Source: Bryopsis sp. KO-2023 (lineage: Eukaryota; Chlorophyta; Ulvophyceae; Bryopsidales; Bryopsidaceae). From it: a stretch of DNA of 64,000 nucleotides. The position numbers were made by a program, and so were the translations under genes. Positions 1 to 10,768 of this stretch are shown in pieces (the stretch's first letter is position 1; each line of letters begins with the position of its first letter). The DNA is taken from positions 4,650,001 through 4,714,000 of the forward strand of contig BSYQ01000002.1 of the NCBI GenBank assembly GCA_030272585.1, in the 5' to 3' direction. Below the pieces are notes generated by a model. That model did no database searches, was not told where the DNA came from, and saw only the letters and a list, made by a program, of their open reading frames with translations.

Positions 1-3000
1 GCATCCTACATGGACGGACTCACTCGAGCGATCTTTACAATGTTCTCGAGGTTTACGGTTAGTGTTGCCCCATATTCCGTTTCATGAGTCGACTTTGAAC
101 AAGACTAGATCACCTTCAAGGAACAAGACCGAATACATAAATAATTTATCTACTTCTGCTAAAATATGCCTCCAACAATACATTTTCTCGTAACATGATG
201 AAAGCCAATTGAATTTGAGACGATGGTATACCATAAAAACATGCGATTGTTAAAACTCTCCGTGCCTTGTTAAAATTTCGTGATCGAAAAATATAATTAT
301 GCAAAATAGATATCAATAAAAGTGGACACGACCTAGAATTGCACTAAGAATCGACAAAGGGAAAACACATAGCGATATCATAATGCCGAGAGATACTTGT
401 AACGTAATGGAGTTTACATGCTAGATAAACACTTTGTTTAGATTTTCAATCGCTTGGGTCGTCGTTCCTATCTATTTACAGGTCGGTATATTTTGGATTC
501 TACTACTGCCTCGCACTTTGTGACACCCTTCCGTACCATTGCCTTCACACTTTTCATCAATCGACACACTCACACTAGGAGCAAGATTCCACTTGGGTTG
601 TTTCTTAAAACCACCACGAAAGAAGAGAAGATATATTTATCCGAGTATAGATATTTAGAGAGAAAAAAGATAAAGAGAAACCTACTCGATAGTGCACGAA
701 ATGATACCTAATTACGTGAAAATGTTCGCATCCTTGATTACGAAAGAGCGTTTCAATTCACAATCGTCTTAGTGAGACTTTAGATCAATTTTCAAAACCG
801 TCTTGGAGAAATCCAGAAGTAGCTTCAAACGGGCTAGGATTTGAGATGATCCCGAAGAAGGGATGAAGGAATTTTTAACAAATCGTGAAATTAATCCGCA
901 AAAAAAAATACAAAGAGGGGGATGGAAGGATGCATCCCGAGTTGCTGGCGGAATTTTGAAGAGGTGATCGGGAGAGCTTTACCGCAAATGATTGCGTGCC
1001 ACATTGAGACCATGAAGTCCTTTTTTACTAGAGGTGAAGGGTCGAACCCCCGTCCGCACCCTGTTCAAGCGCGTGCACACCTCTTCTTCCGAGAAAATAT
1101 CTTGATGTCGCTCGAGGATGCGAGGTAACTGGAAGACATTGATTGTGATATCAGAAGGGGCGAGCTTGTCCGAGGAGGGATTTGTCTTTCCACAAAGGGC
1201 GAAGAGTCCAATTCGTTTCTTAGAGAAATGGCCTGTCAGCAAGAAGAGGAAACCGACAAAAAGACCCCGCAGTAACTCTTACTGCCTTAGTAGGATGTTC
1301 GTGTTTGGTGGTGAATGGGAGGGTGCGCTGACGAAATAAATGTGGATATATAGATTTTTTTGGTGGAATTCTTACCGACACATTCATCATTCTAGTCCCA
1401 TACTCTAATATGGAAAGTCGCTTTATATAATATCATAAAGTTGCTCAGTATCATGCAATGGATCAGGTTGTATGTGACAATGAATTTTTTTCTTTATCAA
1501 GTTCGCTTGATTAAAAAGGCACTATAGTGTTCGGGTTTAAAAATTAACTATCTAGCTTACCTATTCATCAATATATTACCTTGGTGTTTCCCGGCATTAG
1601 TGTTAAACTAGACTCTGTTTTTTAACCATTTCTTGACAATCATGGAGCACGATATAAAAGTCAAAGAGAAGTTCGTGCTCTATAGAAGGATATAACAAGT
1701 TTTCTTCGCGGGTAAGTTATGATACTTTACTAAAACCAGATGCTAAAAGCTATCCTATTGATGGATCAAGAACCATTCATGAACGCAATAGTAGGCAAAT
1801 TTTTGACGGCTCGGAGTCTTGTACTATTACAAGTTATAGTAGATTTTTAGACTTGGTCAAAGTTGATGGGGATGATTGAATTGCTAACTAAAACAAAAGC
1901 CGGTCAGCTAATCCATGAGGAAGATGACAAGCTCGAGAACCAAGTTGCATCCGAGATCATCGACGACATCCTCATCACTAAATTCCGGGCATCAATTTTA
2001 CAAAAGAAAAAGCGATGACGAGGGCGAAATTGATATTGAAGATGTCATGTTTCATACAAACACTCGTATGCTATTGTTGTTCGGGTTGGTTTATTCTGAT
2101 AACTTATAAGCACAACAAACACATAAGGTAAAACCACCACCACAAACATCATACAAAACAATAACTATCTTCGAGAACAAACGTAGTTTTTTAGTCATTA
2201 TCATATTAATAGCATGTTAGGATTTGCAATGATTCAACATTCGCGACCCAAAAAAAATTGGGAGCTATTTTATTTTTTCGAAAAGTTATTTCTTGTTACC
2301 GATGTACCCCTTTATAGAAGGTAAGAACCTGAAATTCTCGTTATGGGTAATTGTTCAAGCAACCCTCTGAAGAGAAAGTAAACCGCATAGACTTGTCAAC
2401 TCCATTCTGCCGACTCCATATCTAGCAGGCACGGGAGACACGAGAGCGTTTTGCGTTTTGTCGTGGTGTCTTTTTTAAAGCTTTTTTGTGCTTTTCTTAC
2501 ACCTCGATACAAAAACGACGGTGCTAGGGATCATTCTTAAGCGTGCTGCACGATTAACCATGCGTTTGGCGCCCCCTCCGCAAATTGTCCGTTAAATAAA
2601 GGGTGTTGAAGGGTTAAAGGGTGTTGCTAAGATTAAGTCGGTGGCACTCTAGGGCATGATGCCAAGGTCACATAGATAAATAGGAATGTAGTTATGTTTT
2701 GCTAGGCTTTTCTAACGTTTTTCACACATAATTCAAAGCTCATTGACGTATAGACATTGTGGAAGCGTTTTGTCCACGCTCCGAAACAATGCTATAATAT
2801 AGTTAGAGCCTTTATAACACGCAGGTCAATGAAAAAGGCAAGATACGAATGCATTATGGATCTGTCGACATCATATTCAATTTTGGTGTTGTACCTAATG
2901 TTGGGAACAAGTGCGTTTGTTGGAACATAAGGTCGTTGGAGCACCTGTCACAAGAACTTGTCTCCAAGCTGGGACCAAAGCCATTGGGCGGCAATTGCCA

Positions 3001-3780
3001 GGAATTATACACGGTGGTGTATAATATATTACACCACTGTGTATGGTTAACCAAATTTATGAACGTTCTAGACATGCCGGTGATGCTCACAGGTTTTTTT
3101 TTATGGTTTCATACAATCCTAAAAAGATGACAATCGCAAAGAAAGCGATGTTGCTGGATGAAGTTTATGTCCTAGCCACAACTTGGTGAACGAGTTCCTA
3201 CCTCCTAGACAAAAATGAGCGTAGGCAGGATCACTATGTGTGACATAGGACACTGTTACGCATGACATTTGATTGTTATTGTACTTCGAACGATACAATA
3301 ATACCCAGATGTTACGCGGACTGACGGCAGTCCGGTAAGGACATCTCGACATCCCGAGCGGAGATGCATAACAAGGTATTCTTATCCACTTGCATAAGAA
3401 GAGCCATCCCGGGTTATCAAGAGTATTGCCTTTAGTAGATTGAAAGCATTCATGTCCACCCATTGACTTATTCATAATAGACAAGATCCAAGCTCAATTA
3501 CTTATCCATCTTGTTAAAAAGAATAACTACAAGAGCCTCATGCCAAGTTCATGAAGGGCGAAACCTAACATATATCAGTACGAGAGGTAATCACGGATTT
3601 TTTCGTCCAAGAGAAGAGGGGGCAATTCTCGTCGAGTTGATTGAATCTATAGTTGGCGTACGGGTGCCGATAAAATATAGTTCAAAGAAAGAATATATGA
3701 GTTCTCACTTGAGGTATGCTAGGGACGTTTTTGCAAGATATGGTCGAAGATACAGGTATTTCGATTGAGACTTGAAAGAG
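1..3780. other. AT-rich block without a recognisable gene
   Basis: Open frames here are all shorter than about 125 codons, overlap on both strands and show no family motif. The stretch from 2849 to 3130 and the one from 3511 to 3768 are the longest plus-strand frames, but neither resembles a known domain. The base composition and texture match the blocks at 29.1-31.1 kb and 40.3-45 kb, where retroelement scraps can be recognised, so decayed transposon DNA is the likeliest content. I see no RNA gene here. Confidence 0.6.
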
Positions 3781-3894
3781 CGGTGGGACCATACCACTTT
3801 TTTTTGGGGGGGGGGATGTTGTTCAAAAAAGTGATGACCCATATTAATTATTTGGGGGATAAAAAGAGTGATAAGAGAGGTCTACATGACTTTT

Positions 3895-3946
3895 CTTATA
3901 TAACAAAAAGTGATTTAAAAAAGTAATCACTTTTTGTTATGTAAGA
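3895..3946. repeat. Foldback hairpin, 16-bp perfect stem
   Basis: Positions 3900-3915 are the exact reverse complement of 3925-3940, around a 9-nt A-rich loop. Pairing continues outward with a few mismatches for roughly another 15-20 bp. It lies in non-coding DNA. It may be a decayed MITE or a transcribed small hairpin; nothing in the sequence decides between them. Confidence 0.7.
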
Positions 3947-4463
3947 GAAGTACACGGAGCCAATCCTCTCTTTTGCTCGATGGATGGGCTGAAAGGGGTG
4001 GTTTGCCCTGACGCGATCATTTTCTTCAAAAAAAACTCGAAGAATGATAATTTTCTATATTTTTTTTTCAAGTTTTAAAAATAATTGTTTGAGTATATGG
4101 GGCAGCCTCACCTTTTTTTAATTTTTGATCCAAGAGGGAGGGGAAAAAACGGTGTCTCCTAGCAATGAAGAAGACGCCCTTGATTCAAAAAAGGGAAAAA
4201 AATTACATGGCTTTCAAAAAAACAAAGAAAGGGGGGACCATTTTTCCTTTTTTTTTCTCTTTTTTTTTTTTGGTGGGGGGGAGAGAATTCTTTTTTTTGC
4301 ACGGAAAACTTTCGATAAATTGTTTTAAAAAGGGAAAAAAAATTGTGTTTGAATGATGTCGGTATCTTCTACCAAGGAAAAAGAAATGTAGCAACAATCC
4401 AATTGAATTACCCCCTTTCAATAGGAGTCAAAATGAGGTCAACCACAATCTCAACTCAAAAAC

Positions 4464-4540
4464 TACAAAGCGACTTCGAGCATCTCTCGAGGTAATCTGA
4501 GATGGCGACCACCGGTGGCGATGCTCGAAGTCGCTTTGTA
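4464..4540. repeat. Perfect 21-bp inverted repeat, possible small-RNA hairpin
   Basis: Positions 4464-4484 are the exact reverse complement of 4520-4540. The 35-nt loop contains a 10-bp palindrome, ccaccggtgg, that could form a second stem. A long T-rich run starts directly after the right arm, which on the plus strand could act as a Pol III stop. The arms have no mismatch although the surroundings are low-complexity, so the hairpin is either young or maintained. Confidence 0.8.
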
Positions 4541-6178
4541 TTTTTTATTTTTTTATTTTTTTTATAATTTGAGCTCCAGCAACCCATTTTTTGGGGGAAA
4601 TTGTATTTTTTGTATATATATATTTGATTCTACTATATTTTTTTTCTCCCTGTTTTCAAATCTCCGCTGATTTTTTAATTTACCTTCTGACTTTCTTTTT
4701 TTTTCCGAATGGGCTGAATATGAAGAGTATCCCGGAGAGCTGCAGAAAAACAATGAAATAATACAAAATATATGAAAAAGTAAAAACCAAAACAGATATT
4801 TTTCGAAAGTATATGCACCTGTTTTTTTTTTCTGGCCTAAGCTGGACAGAACAAGAAAAGAAGAAGAAAAAAGGAGAAGAAACAGAAAAAACAGGTTGTG
4901 CCCAACAAAGGATGACAGATTTTTGAACAAGAAAAAACATTTTAAATAAGACTTATTTCCATCAGATTACCACAGGTTTTCATGGGCGGTCCTTTTTTTT
5001 CCTCCTTTTTTTCCCTGACTGAAGCTCCATTTCCTATAAAAGGTTGGAAAGAAAAAAACAGAAGCGATAAAAAAATCAGTGAACAAGTAATATTTGTAAT
5101 ATTAAAATAAAATTTTATAAATATGAAATAAAATGTTCTCACCAATTCAATTCATGGCTGTAAAATATTCCTATCAAATCAAAAATTAAATTCTGATTAT
5201 GACCGGATTTAAAAAAAAAAAAAAAAGGAAATAAAAAAACCTGGCTAATTTGCATTGCCGAATTAGTTTTTTTCTCTTGAAAACTAACGGTTCAGGGGGG
5301 GGGGGGGGAAAGACATTTTTTTTTTTTTTTTTTTCAAACTCACTCTGGAAAATAAATGAATGGGAAGAGAAGAAAGGAGAAAAAAAAAGTTAGTAGTACC
5401 ATATTTGCCTTTCATCCAGATTTTTCTTTATCTCATTCATCTGCCTGAAAAAAAAATCAAAAAACTAATCACAAGACTGTTGGCTCTTTTTGTCTACAGT
5501 GGATTTTAACAAAGGGAAGAAAAAAACAGAAACAAAAGAAATAAAAAACCCTGCTGCCTTCGCTTCTTCATTTTTCGAGAGAAAAAAAAAAGGGGGGCAG
5601 GCACAGTTCACCATCTTTCGGTTACCGCGACCGTCTTTCCTTCCCTCCACCTGAAAAAAAATGATAAAAAAACTGGAAAAGCAATTGAGGAACAGGAAAA
5701 CGCCCAAAAAAAAAGGGGAAGAAGGGAAAGAAAAACGACGGAGAAATCCTTGTCGCTTTATTTCCGTCCGTTTGGAGATCCAATCGGCCTACCCTGTTTC
5801 TCTTTTCGCGGTTTTCTTTCTTCAGCGATGCCTTATTCTTCTCAAGATGCGCTCCCCTTTTGCCCGGCGCGGAGTATGGGATCATTCTTTACTTCAGCCC
5901 GCATCTGATTCCCTTCCCTTTCCTTCCCAGCCCAAAAAAAAACAAAACCTCGTTTCTCTTTAAAAAAAAACAGACTGGGAAAACCGCCTGCTGTCGGAAA
6001 ACTCGAAAAAAGCGCGGGGGGGAGGGGGGGCGAAAGTCGTTCCGATATGCGCTTACGTAATGGAGCTATTTTGAACCTTCCAGAAAAATATACGTCACAT
6101 TTTCAAGGAGTGACTCACCACACATTTCTCATTTTTCATCCACACGGGGGAAAAAAAGAAAGGAAAAAACTTAATTTA

Positions 6179-6326
6179 CCGCCGAATGCTGAATTCTGCC
6201 GCCGCCCGGCTTGTGTGTTGTGATGTTGGATTGTGTTGGGATGGAAATCGACGGCTCCATTCCAGAGTTCATTGCTGTCCAGGGGCGGCTGCCAGTCGGG
6301 CGGCGGCAGAATTCAGCATTCGGCGG
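6179..6326. repeat. Perfect 30-bp inverted repeat
   Basis: Positions 6179-6208 match the reverse complement of 6297-6326 over 30 bp without a mismatch, enclosing about 88 bp. The arms are GC-rich and contain the core gaattcagcattcggcgg. The right arm runs into a short tandem array of the same core, which suggests the structure grew by local duplication. It lies about 0.5 kb upstream of the amidase-like gene. Confidence 0.8.
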
Positions 6327-6380
6327 CAGAATTCAGCATTCGGCGCCATAATTCAGCATTCGGCGGCATAATTAATTGCC
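6301..6380 (+). repeat. 20-bp tandem repeat, four units
   Basis: Four consecutive 20-bp units start at 6301, 6321, 6341 and 6361. The first two are identical (cggcggcagaattcagcatt); the third and fourth carry substitutions. The array shares its core with the inverted repeat at 6179-6326. Confidence 0.85.
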
Positions 6381-6849
6381 AGCCGCAGACGACCTGCCAG
6401 CCAGTCAGACATCGCGACGAGAAGGAGGGGAGAAGAAAAAAACGAAACGCACCGTTGCGTTTGGAGGCTCCACAAACCCAACCGCTCAACCACCACGACG
6501 CCGGTTCAAAACCGGGGAAGCTCAGCGCTCCCCGCCAAATCCAATTTTTTGGCCATCAGTGGGGAGTAAATGTGTTATCGACCTCTTCATCGAGCTTTTC
6601 TCGCATAGCTTGTGCAATTTGTCCGGAGCTCTTCTTGTCTTATTATGTGCAGGGGCGCTTTGGGGTTACTAGGTGCTTTCGCCGTGCGGTTTTGGATTGT
6701 AGCGAGCGTTACAGCCAGGATGTGGGACATTTTGAGAGGGCCCTTCCCTTTCGCGCTAGCTGGGGCCGCCGCCTTCTGGGTGCGTTTCGCTGGATGGTTG
6801 TGCTGACGGTTGGCGTTGACTAATGGGCTGATAGAATGAGAGGAGGATC
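6381..6849 (+). other. Upstream region of the amidase-like gene
   Basis: A GC-balanced stretch with no supportable exon. A short frame from 6612 to 6806 encodes a hydrophobic, Ala/Trp/Phe-rich peptide that could be a signal or anchor sequence, but its frame does not lead into the amidase and no clean splice pair joins them. Several AG acceptors lie at 6834-6842 just before the amidase start, so an upstream exon cannot be excluded. Confidence 0.4.
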
Positions 6850-7401
6850 ATGATCGACCCAGGGTGGGGTGGCTCCCGTCCAGGAGCCGTGGCTAACGGT
6901 CTGAGAACAGAACGCCTCAACCTCTCCACAGCTTTGATGTTTGGCGATCATCTGGAGGAGAGAGGATACAACGTTTCTGTGACTCGCACCATCGCCGTCT
7001 TCATTCCTCTGATCCAGAGGGTTGGGATGGCCAACGAGCTGGGGGTCGATCTCTACGTCAGCATTCACTACAACTCTGCGTTTCCTCCTGGCCACGGCGC
7101 CGAGGCCTTCGTGCAGGCAACGGCAGGGGAGGCGGCTGGGCGGTGCGCTGAGGCCGTGTTGGCGGCGGTCGTCGGGACGACTGGCTTCAGGAACAGGGGG
7201 GTGAAGAGTGGCGAGTACTACGTTCTCCAACACACCCGTATGCCTGCGATACTGATTTGTCCAGGGTTCGTCAGCAGCCTGCGCGACAGCGAACAGCTGG
7301 GGAAGATTAGCACGATCAAAGAAATCGCTGAAGCCATCGGCTCGGGGGTCGATCAGTATTTCTCAGTGCACGCCGCCGGACATTTTCTCGCCCAGCCTTG
7401 A
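6850..7401 (+). CDS. Amidase_3-family protein, probable catalytically dead
   Basis: The 183-residue frame spans one Amidase_3 (CwlC/AmiC-type N-acetylmuramoyl-L-alanine amidase) domain from its first strand to its last helix. Active members are zinc enzymes that cut the amide between muramic acid and the peptide stem of peptidoglycan. Conserved blocks are IDPGxGG (residues 2-8), NGLR (16-19), VTRT (44-47), QRVGMANELG (56-65), SIHYN (71-75), YVLQHTRMPAIL (124-135) and GF (139-140). The zinc His of DPGHGG is Trp6, the zinc Glu position aligns with Thr20 (a Glu follows at 21), and the catalytic Glu before the GF motif is Cys137; only His73 is kept. The frame is intact and more GC-rich than its flanks. 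The first Met is inside the usual first strand, so an upstream exon is possible. No signal peptide is seen. A bacterial origin is inferred from the family's distribution. Confidence 0.8.
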   Translation: MIDPGWGGSRPGAVANGLRTERLNLSTALMFGDHLEERGYNVSVTRTIAVFIPLIQRVGMANELGVDLYVSIHYNSAFPPGHGAEAFVQATAGEAAGRCAEAVLAAVVGTTGFRNRGVKSGEYYVLQHTRMPAILICPGFVSSLRDSEQLGKISTIKEIAEAIGSGVDQYFSVHAAGHFLAQP

Positions 7402-8921
7402 TGAAGTTAAGATGGTCGACTGTTTCCCCCAAGACAGACGGATCGACCTGGGAGTTTCGTTTTTGGTTTCTTTTTTCGTTGCTTTCCAACAAGGGGGAGA
7501 TGTTGGAGGGTTTCTCTGGAGCGTTTTTGTTTTTGTAGTGTGTGTACATTTTTCCTCAACAGATGCCGTTAGAGCTTCTGTGCGGGTGTATTAGTAATCA
7601 TGTTGTGAGGGTTTTTTGTTTATTTTGTTGACCTAGGATGGTTTTGTTGTAACATCGTTTTTGAAGATCTATTTGTTTCTCAGTACAGAACCCTACCAGC
7701 TACACACACCCTTTCCCTCAAGATCAAACCAAACCTGTGGCTCACAGGTATTCAAACATATGCATGGATCTTTTCTTCCCCCCCCTCCAAAAATATGCAG
7801 AGATCCTTCCCCCCCCTTCTTCGCTGAGCTCTCGAGATGCTGCTGCAACAAGAAATCGATCGAGAGGTACCGAGTCACTCCTACTTCTTCCAGCCAGCGT
7901 CCAGCGATCGGGAGGGCCCAACAAACCAGTAATATCACAATGCATTCCAAGTCAAAGCCTAAAGCATCGGGAGTATACAACGAAAAAACTCTCAGCCAGC
8001 AAGGAGTGTTTCAACCGCTGTAATCAACTTATGGGATTCCACCTATTCAATCAACTGGGATTAAATCATCAACTACCGGGAGGGAACGATGACTCTACAT
8101 TTTCAAGGACCTGGTGCTACGTTCTGATTGGGGCTATACTGCAAGTCTGATTGAGGATTTTCGGTTTTATTCAAGAAAGGATATTAGTCAGGTGGAGTAG
8201 TTGGTGCCATTTAGGAGCTTTGGGTTCAGGATTTGGTTATGTCTAGAAACTTGCAGTTGTTTGAGTTCAAGTGAGAAAAAGAGTTTAGCCTCTGGGCTTA
8301 CACCCATTTTAACAACATCCCAAGACATCGACATATCAGAATTGTTTTTCAGAAACAAATAGAACCCGTGATGCATTACTGGGTGACGCGTGACATCCCC
8401 AAAGCTATTGGCTCTGGCCTGGCATGTTTTGAAATGCTCTTGGTTTGATGATTGAATGGATTTTCTATTCAGCATCAACTAAAACTAAAAACATCGATCT
8501 TTCATGGAACAAGTGTGGGGATCTCTTCCTCCCTCTTCCTTTTTTGTTTAGCTCTTTTGCAATGCTGCGAAGTTGAGAAACAGATTGGAGTGGGTCAGAC
8601 TGGAGAGGGATTTAAGAGCGGTTTGGGACTGTAGCTTGACCGGATCTATGACCGTTATCAAGACCGGGACCGGAACTGTTTCAGTGACCGTTTCTCTATC
8701 CGTGTGTTTTGCCTCATTTCCTGAACTTTACAATCATTCGAGTGAGGAGGGTCAACCGAGCAGTTACAGTTAGAGCCTAGCAATCTTGACTTTGAGCTTC
8801 GCCCATCGAAACCAAGCTTTTCATACTTGAAAGGTTAGCTTCACCAAGCATCTACTCGTCTCCTGAGCAGTAGATAGGTTCGTCGATTCGAAAAGTACTG
8901 ATCGCCACAGTCGCCGCCGCC
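7402..8921. other. Intergenic DNA
   Basis: No coding frame with a family signature. C-rich runs near 7776-7824 form a short imperfect direct repeat, and 8625-8700 is rich in gaccgg/gaccgt words. Several short open frames on both strands overlap each other and look like chance. The 3' end of the amidase-like transcript and the promoter of the LRR gene probably lie here. Confidence 0.5.
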
Positions 8922-9098
8922 ATGGAGCCAAACACAAAGGAGGCAAATAGAATTTCGACCTCGAGAGTAGATTTTCGGACGGTGCGTTCAACTACCAAAA
9001 GTGGCTCTGGCCTTTCGGCAGCTTGGGCAGTGGCAAAAAATCTTTGGGAGATTATCAAAGCACTTATAAATACACTCCTATACCAGAAAACTGGTTAA
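8922..9098 (+). CDS. 58-codon ORF in strong start context; possible first exon of LRR gene
   Basis: An open frame of 58 codons starts in the context gccgccgccATGG and runs to a TAA at 9096. The peptide begins MEPNTKEANR and is Ser/Thr/Arg-rich with a more hydrophobic C-terminal part. Two phase-0 donors, GTAGAT near 8967 and GTGCGT near 8982, could splice it to the LRR exon that opens at 9499. The start context is the same as that of the F-box gene further on. It matches no family I know, so it is either the N-terminus of the LRR protein, a small gene, or chance. Confidence 0.35.
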   Translation: MEPNTKEANRISTSRVDFRTVRSTTKSGSGLSAAWAVAKNLWEIIKALINTLLYQKTG

Positions 9099-9498
9099 GG
9101 GAGTAGGGGTGCTGCAGTGTGAAACTTTCACTTAGGGGAGATGTCCTCACAGCTGATCGCCAGCGACGCTGTCGTTGTTTTGTATTTCGGACTAGTTATA
9201 AATAATTTAGCCAAGGAGTGGTTGCTCCACGATTAAAAAAACCCTTTTTTTTTCTGGGAGTTGCTTTCCTGATCATAATTCATCATGATTGGAAAGAAAA
9301 AAACTCACTGAGGTGCCACACATCGCTTTTGTGGCTAGGTTTCTCTCAAAAACACACAAACGTTTAAAATGGAGGGAGGGTTTCTCGCTCCAAAGGATGC
9401 TATCTGATAGACCATGAGCTTTGGAGCATTCCATGAATGTTTGTCGTAATGTGTTGTTCAGGAAATGTAATTGATGTTTTTTTTTTTTTTTCTTTTTG

Positions 9499-9997
9499 TT
9501 CAGGAAATGATGGGTGAATTTACCATAGTCGCCAAGGAATGGGGATTACAGGAAGTCCCCCATGATCTGTTAAAAAAGCGAAACGCGAAGATCATCGTTC
9601 TATCACGAAACTGCATTATGACGCTTCCACCCGAGATAGGCGGACTGAGCTTATTGACGGTTTTAAAATTAGACCAGAACAAGGTAGGAATCAAGGCTGC
9701 GCCTTCACTGTTGAACTCAAGAGGTGCTGATTTGCTGACGGAGGGTGAAACGTGAGCGCTCATGTGTGTTCAACAGATCAGGGCCCTACCTGCTGAGATC
9801 GGAAACTTGCAGGCTCTAACGGAGCTAAGTTTGGTAGATAACCTTCTTAACAGCCTGCCTGTGGCCCTGGGTGCCATCACGGGGCTAAAGAAGCTAGTGC
9901 TAAACGGTAACCCAATGATGGAGGAGCTTCCGGGCTCAAATAAGAAGCTCTGGGAGGTTTGGTACGGCCCTAAGGCAGGATCCTGTCCAAGCAACGA
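9499..9997 (+). CDS. LRRC57-like leucine-rich-repeat protein, 5' part
   Basis: Two exons, 9499-9683 and 9777-9997, flank a 93-bp intron (gtagga...caacag) and stay in frame. They encode an N-terminal cap (VAKEWGLQEVP) and at least four repeats of the LxxLxLxxNxIxxLPxxI type, including LPPEIGGLSLL and LPAEIGNLQALTELSL. Order and wording resemble LRRC57 and related Ras-type LRR proteins, which are cytosolic protein-binding scaffolds. The second exon stops abruptly at 9997, where an LTR retrotransposon begins. The frame resumes on the far side at 17587, so the element sits inside the coding exon. The true start may be the Met codons at 9502/9505 or lie in an upstream exon. Confidence 0.75.
9993..9997. 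repeat. Target-site duplication AACGA, left copy
   Basis: AACGA directly before the left LTR is repeated at 17582-17586 directly after the right LTR. A 5-bp duplication is normal for Ty3/Gypsy integration and confirms both element ends. Confidence 0.9.
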
Positions 9998-10264
9998 TGT
10001 TAGACTTGGGGGTGCAAGTCTAAGAAGAGCTAAAAACTAAAACTTATGAGTCCATGACCTTGAAGCCCATTAATACCATGACCCCCAAGGATCCTAGCGT
10101 CCCCGCATGGTACCTAGGACAACCATCCTAGGTGGGCACCCGACATAGGTCTAGTCATCATGACTAGACCTGACTCACATGTCCACGTCAGCATGACTAT
10201 GCATGACTGTACATGATTGTACATGACTGGACCTGACTGGATGTAGCTCTTAACATCCCTAACA
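9998..10264 (-). repeat. Element A, 3' LTR
   Basis: 267 bp, TG...CA ends with the inverted hexamer TGTTAG/CTAACA. It contains a stretch of repeated catgact/tgtacatg words. No difference from the copy at 17315 was seen on reading. Confidence 0.95.
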
Positions 10265-10768
10265 TACCTCCCCCCCTAATCAGTCTCCTCCTGGAGACTC
10301 CTTTCCTCACTTCTATATAGCCCATAGAATGATACAGAGTCCCACAACGAACCCCAATTCTTATCATTCAACTATATAAAGTGTTTCGATAACTTGGAGA
10401 TGTTATCATAAGTGTATTCGTCAGAATAAGCCCCTACTCTGATATAGGTCATCCGAGTCCTTCTCATACACGGAGTGCTTCTCGGATCTACCAAGACCAT
10501 ACACTTCTCTACACTGGTGGCGAACCAATGTACATCAACTGAAGTCTCGCAACTTCATCTACTTCCATTTATATTCTCATTTTGAATGGATCCCATCTAG
10601 AGTTCAAAATAGAATATAGCGAGAAATTCAATTTAGTTCACTAGTTCATTGAAAATGAGATATGTTCTTAAACATGTCCTCACTTAACAAGAACTTGATC
10701 TCGTACACAAGATCTGGAACTCTTTTCATATCGACACTCGATTATGAAGAAACATTACCCCACACAAG

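Larger units (their letters stand above)
3781..6178. other. Homopolymer-rich intergenic DNA
   Basis: This stretch is full of runs of A, T and G, for example G runs near 3810 and 5297 and A/T runs throughout. Frames in it encode only low-complexity Phe, Lys and Ser strings. No coding exon could be supported. The texture is the same as at 45.0-48.2 kb, which also separates an AT-rich relic block from a gene segment. Confidence 0.6.

Noticed and set aside
1024-1078. tRNA-like fold on the minus strand with gggttcgaccc
   Set aside because: A 6-bp outer stem and a T-arm-like hairpin form, but there is no D arm, and the only anticodon-like stem is 4 bp with a 13-nt loop. Probably chance.
3800-3860. 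Relic purine tract and LTR start (G run followed by TGTTG)
   Set aside because: Homopolymer runs are common here and no second LTR or primer site was found.
8625-8700. Another copy of the ttacgg-rich MITE
   Set aside because: The gaccgg/gaccgt words look similar, but there are no terminal inverted repeats or target duplication.
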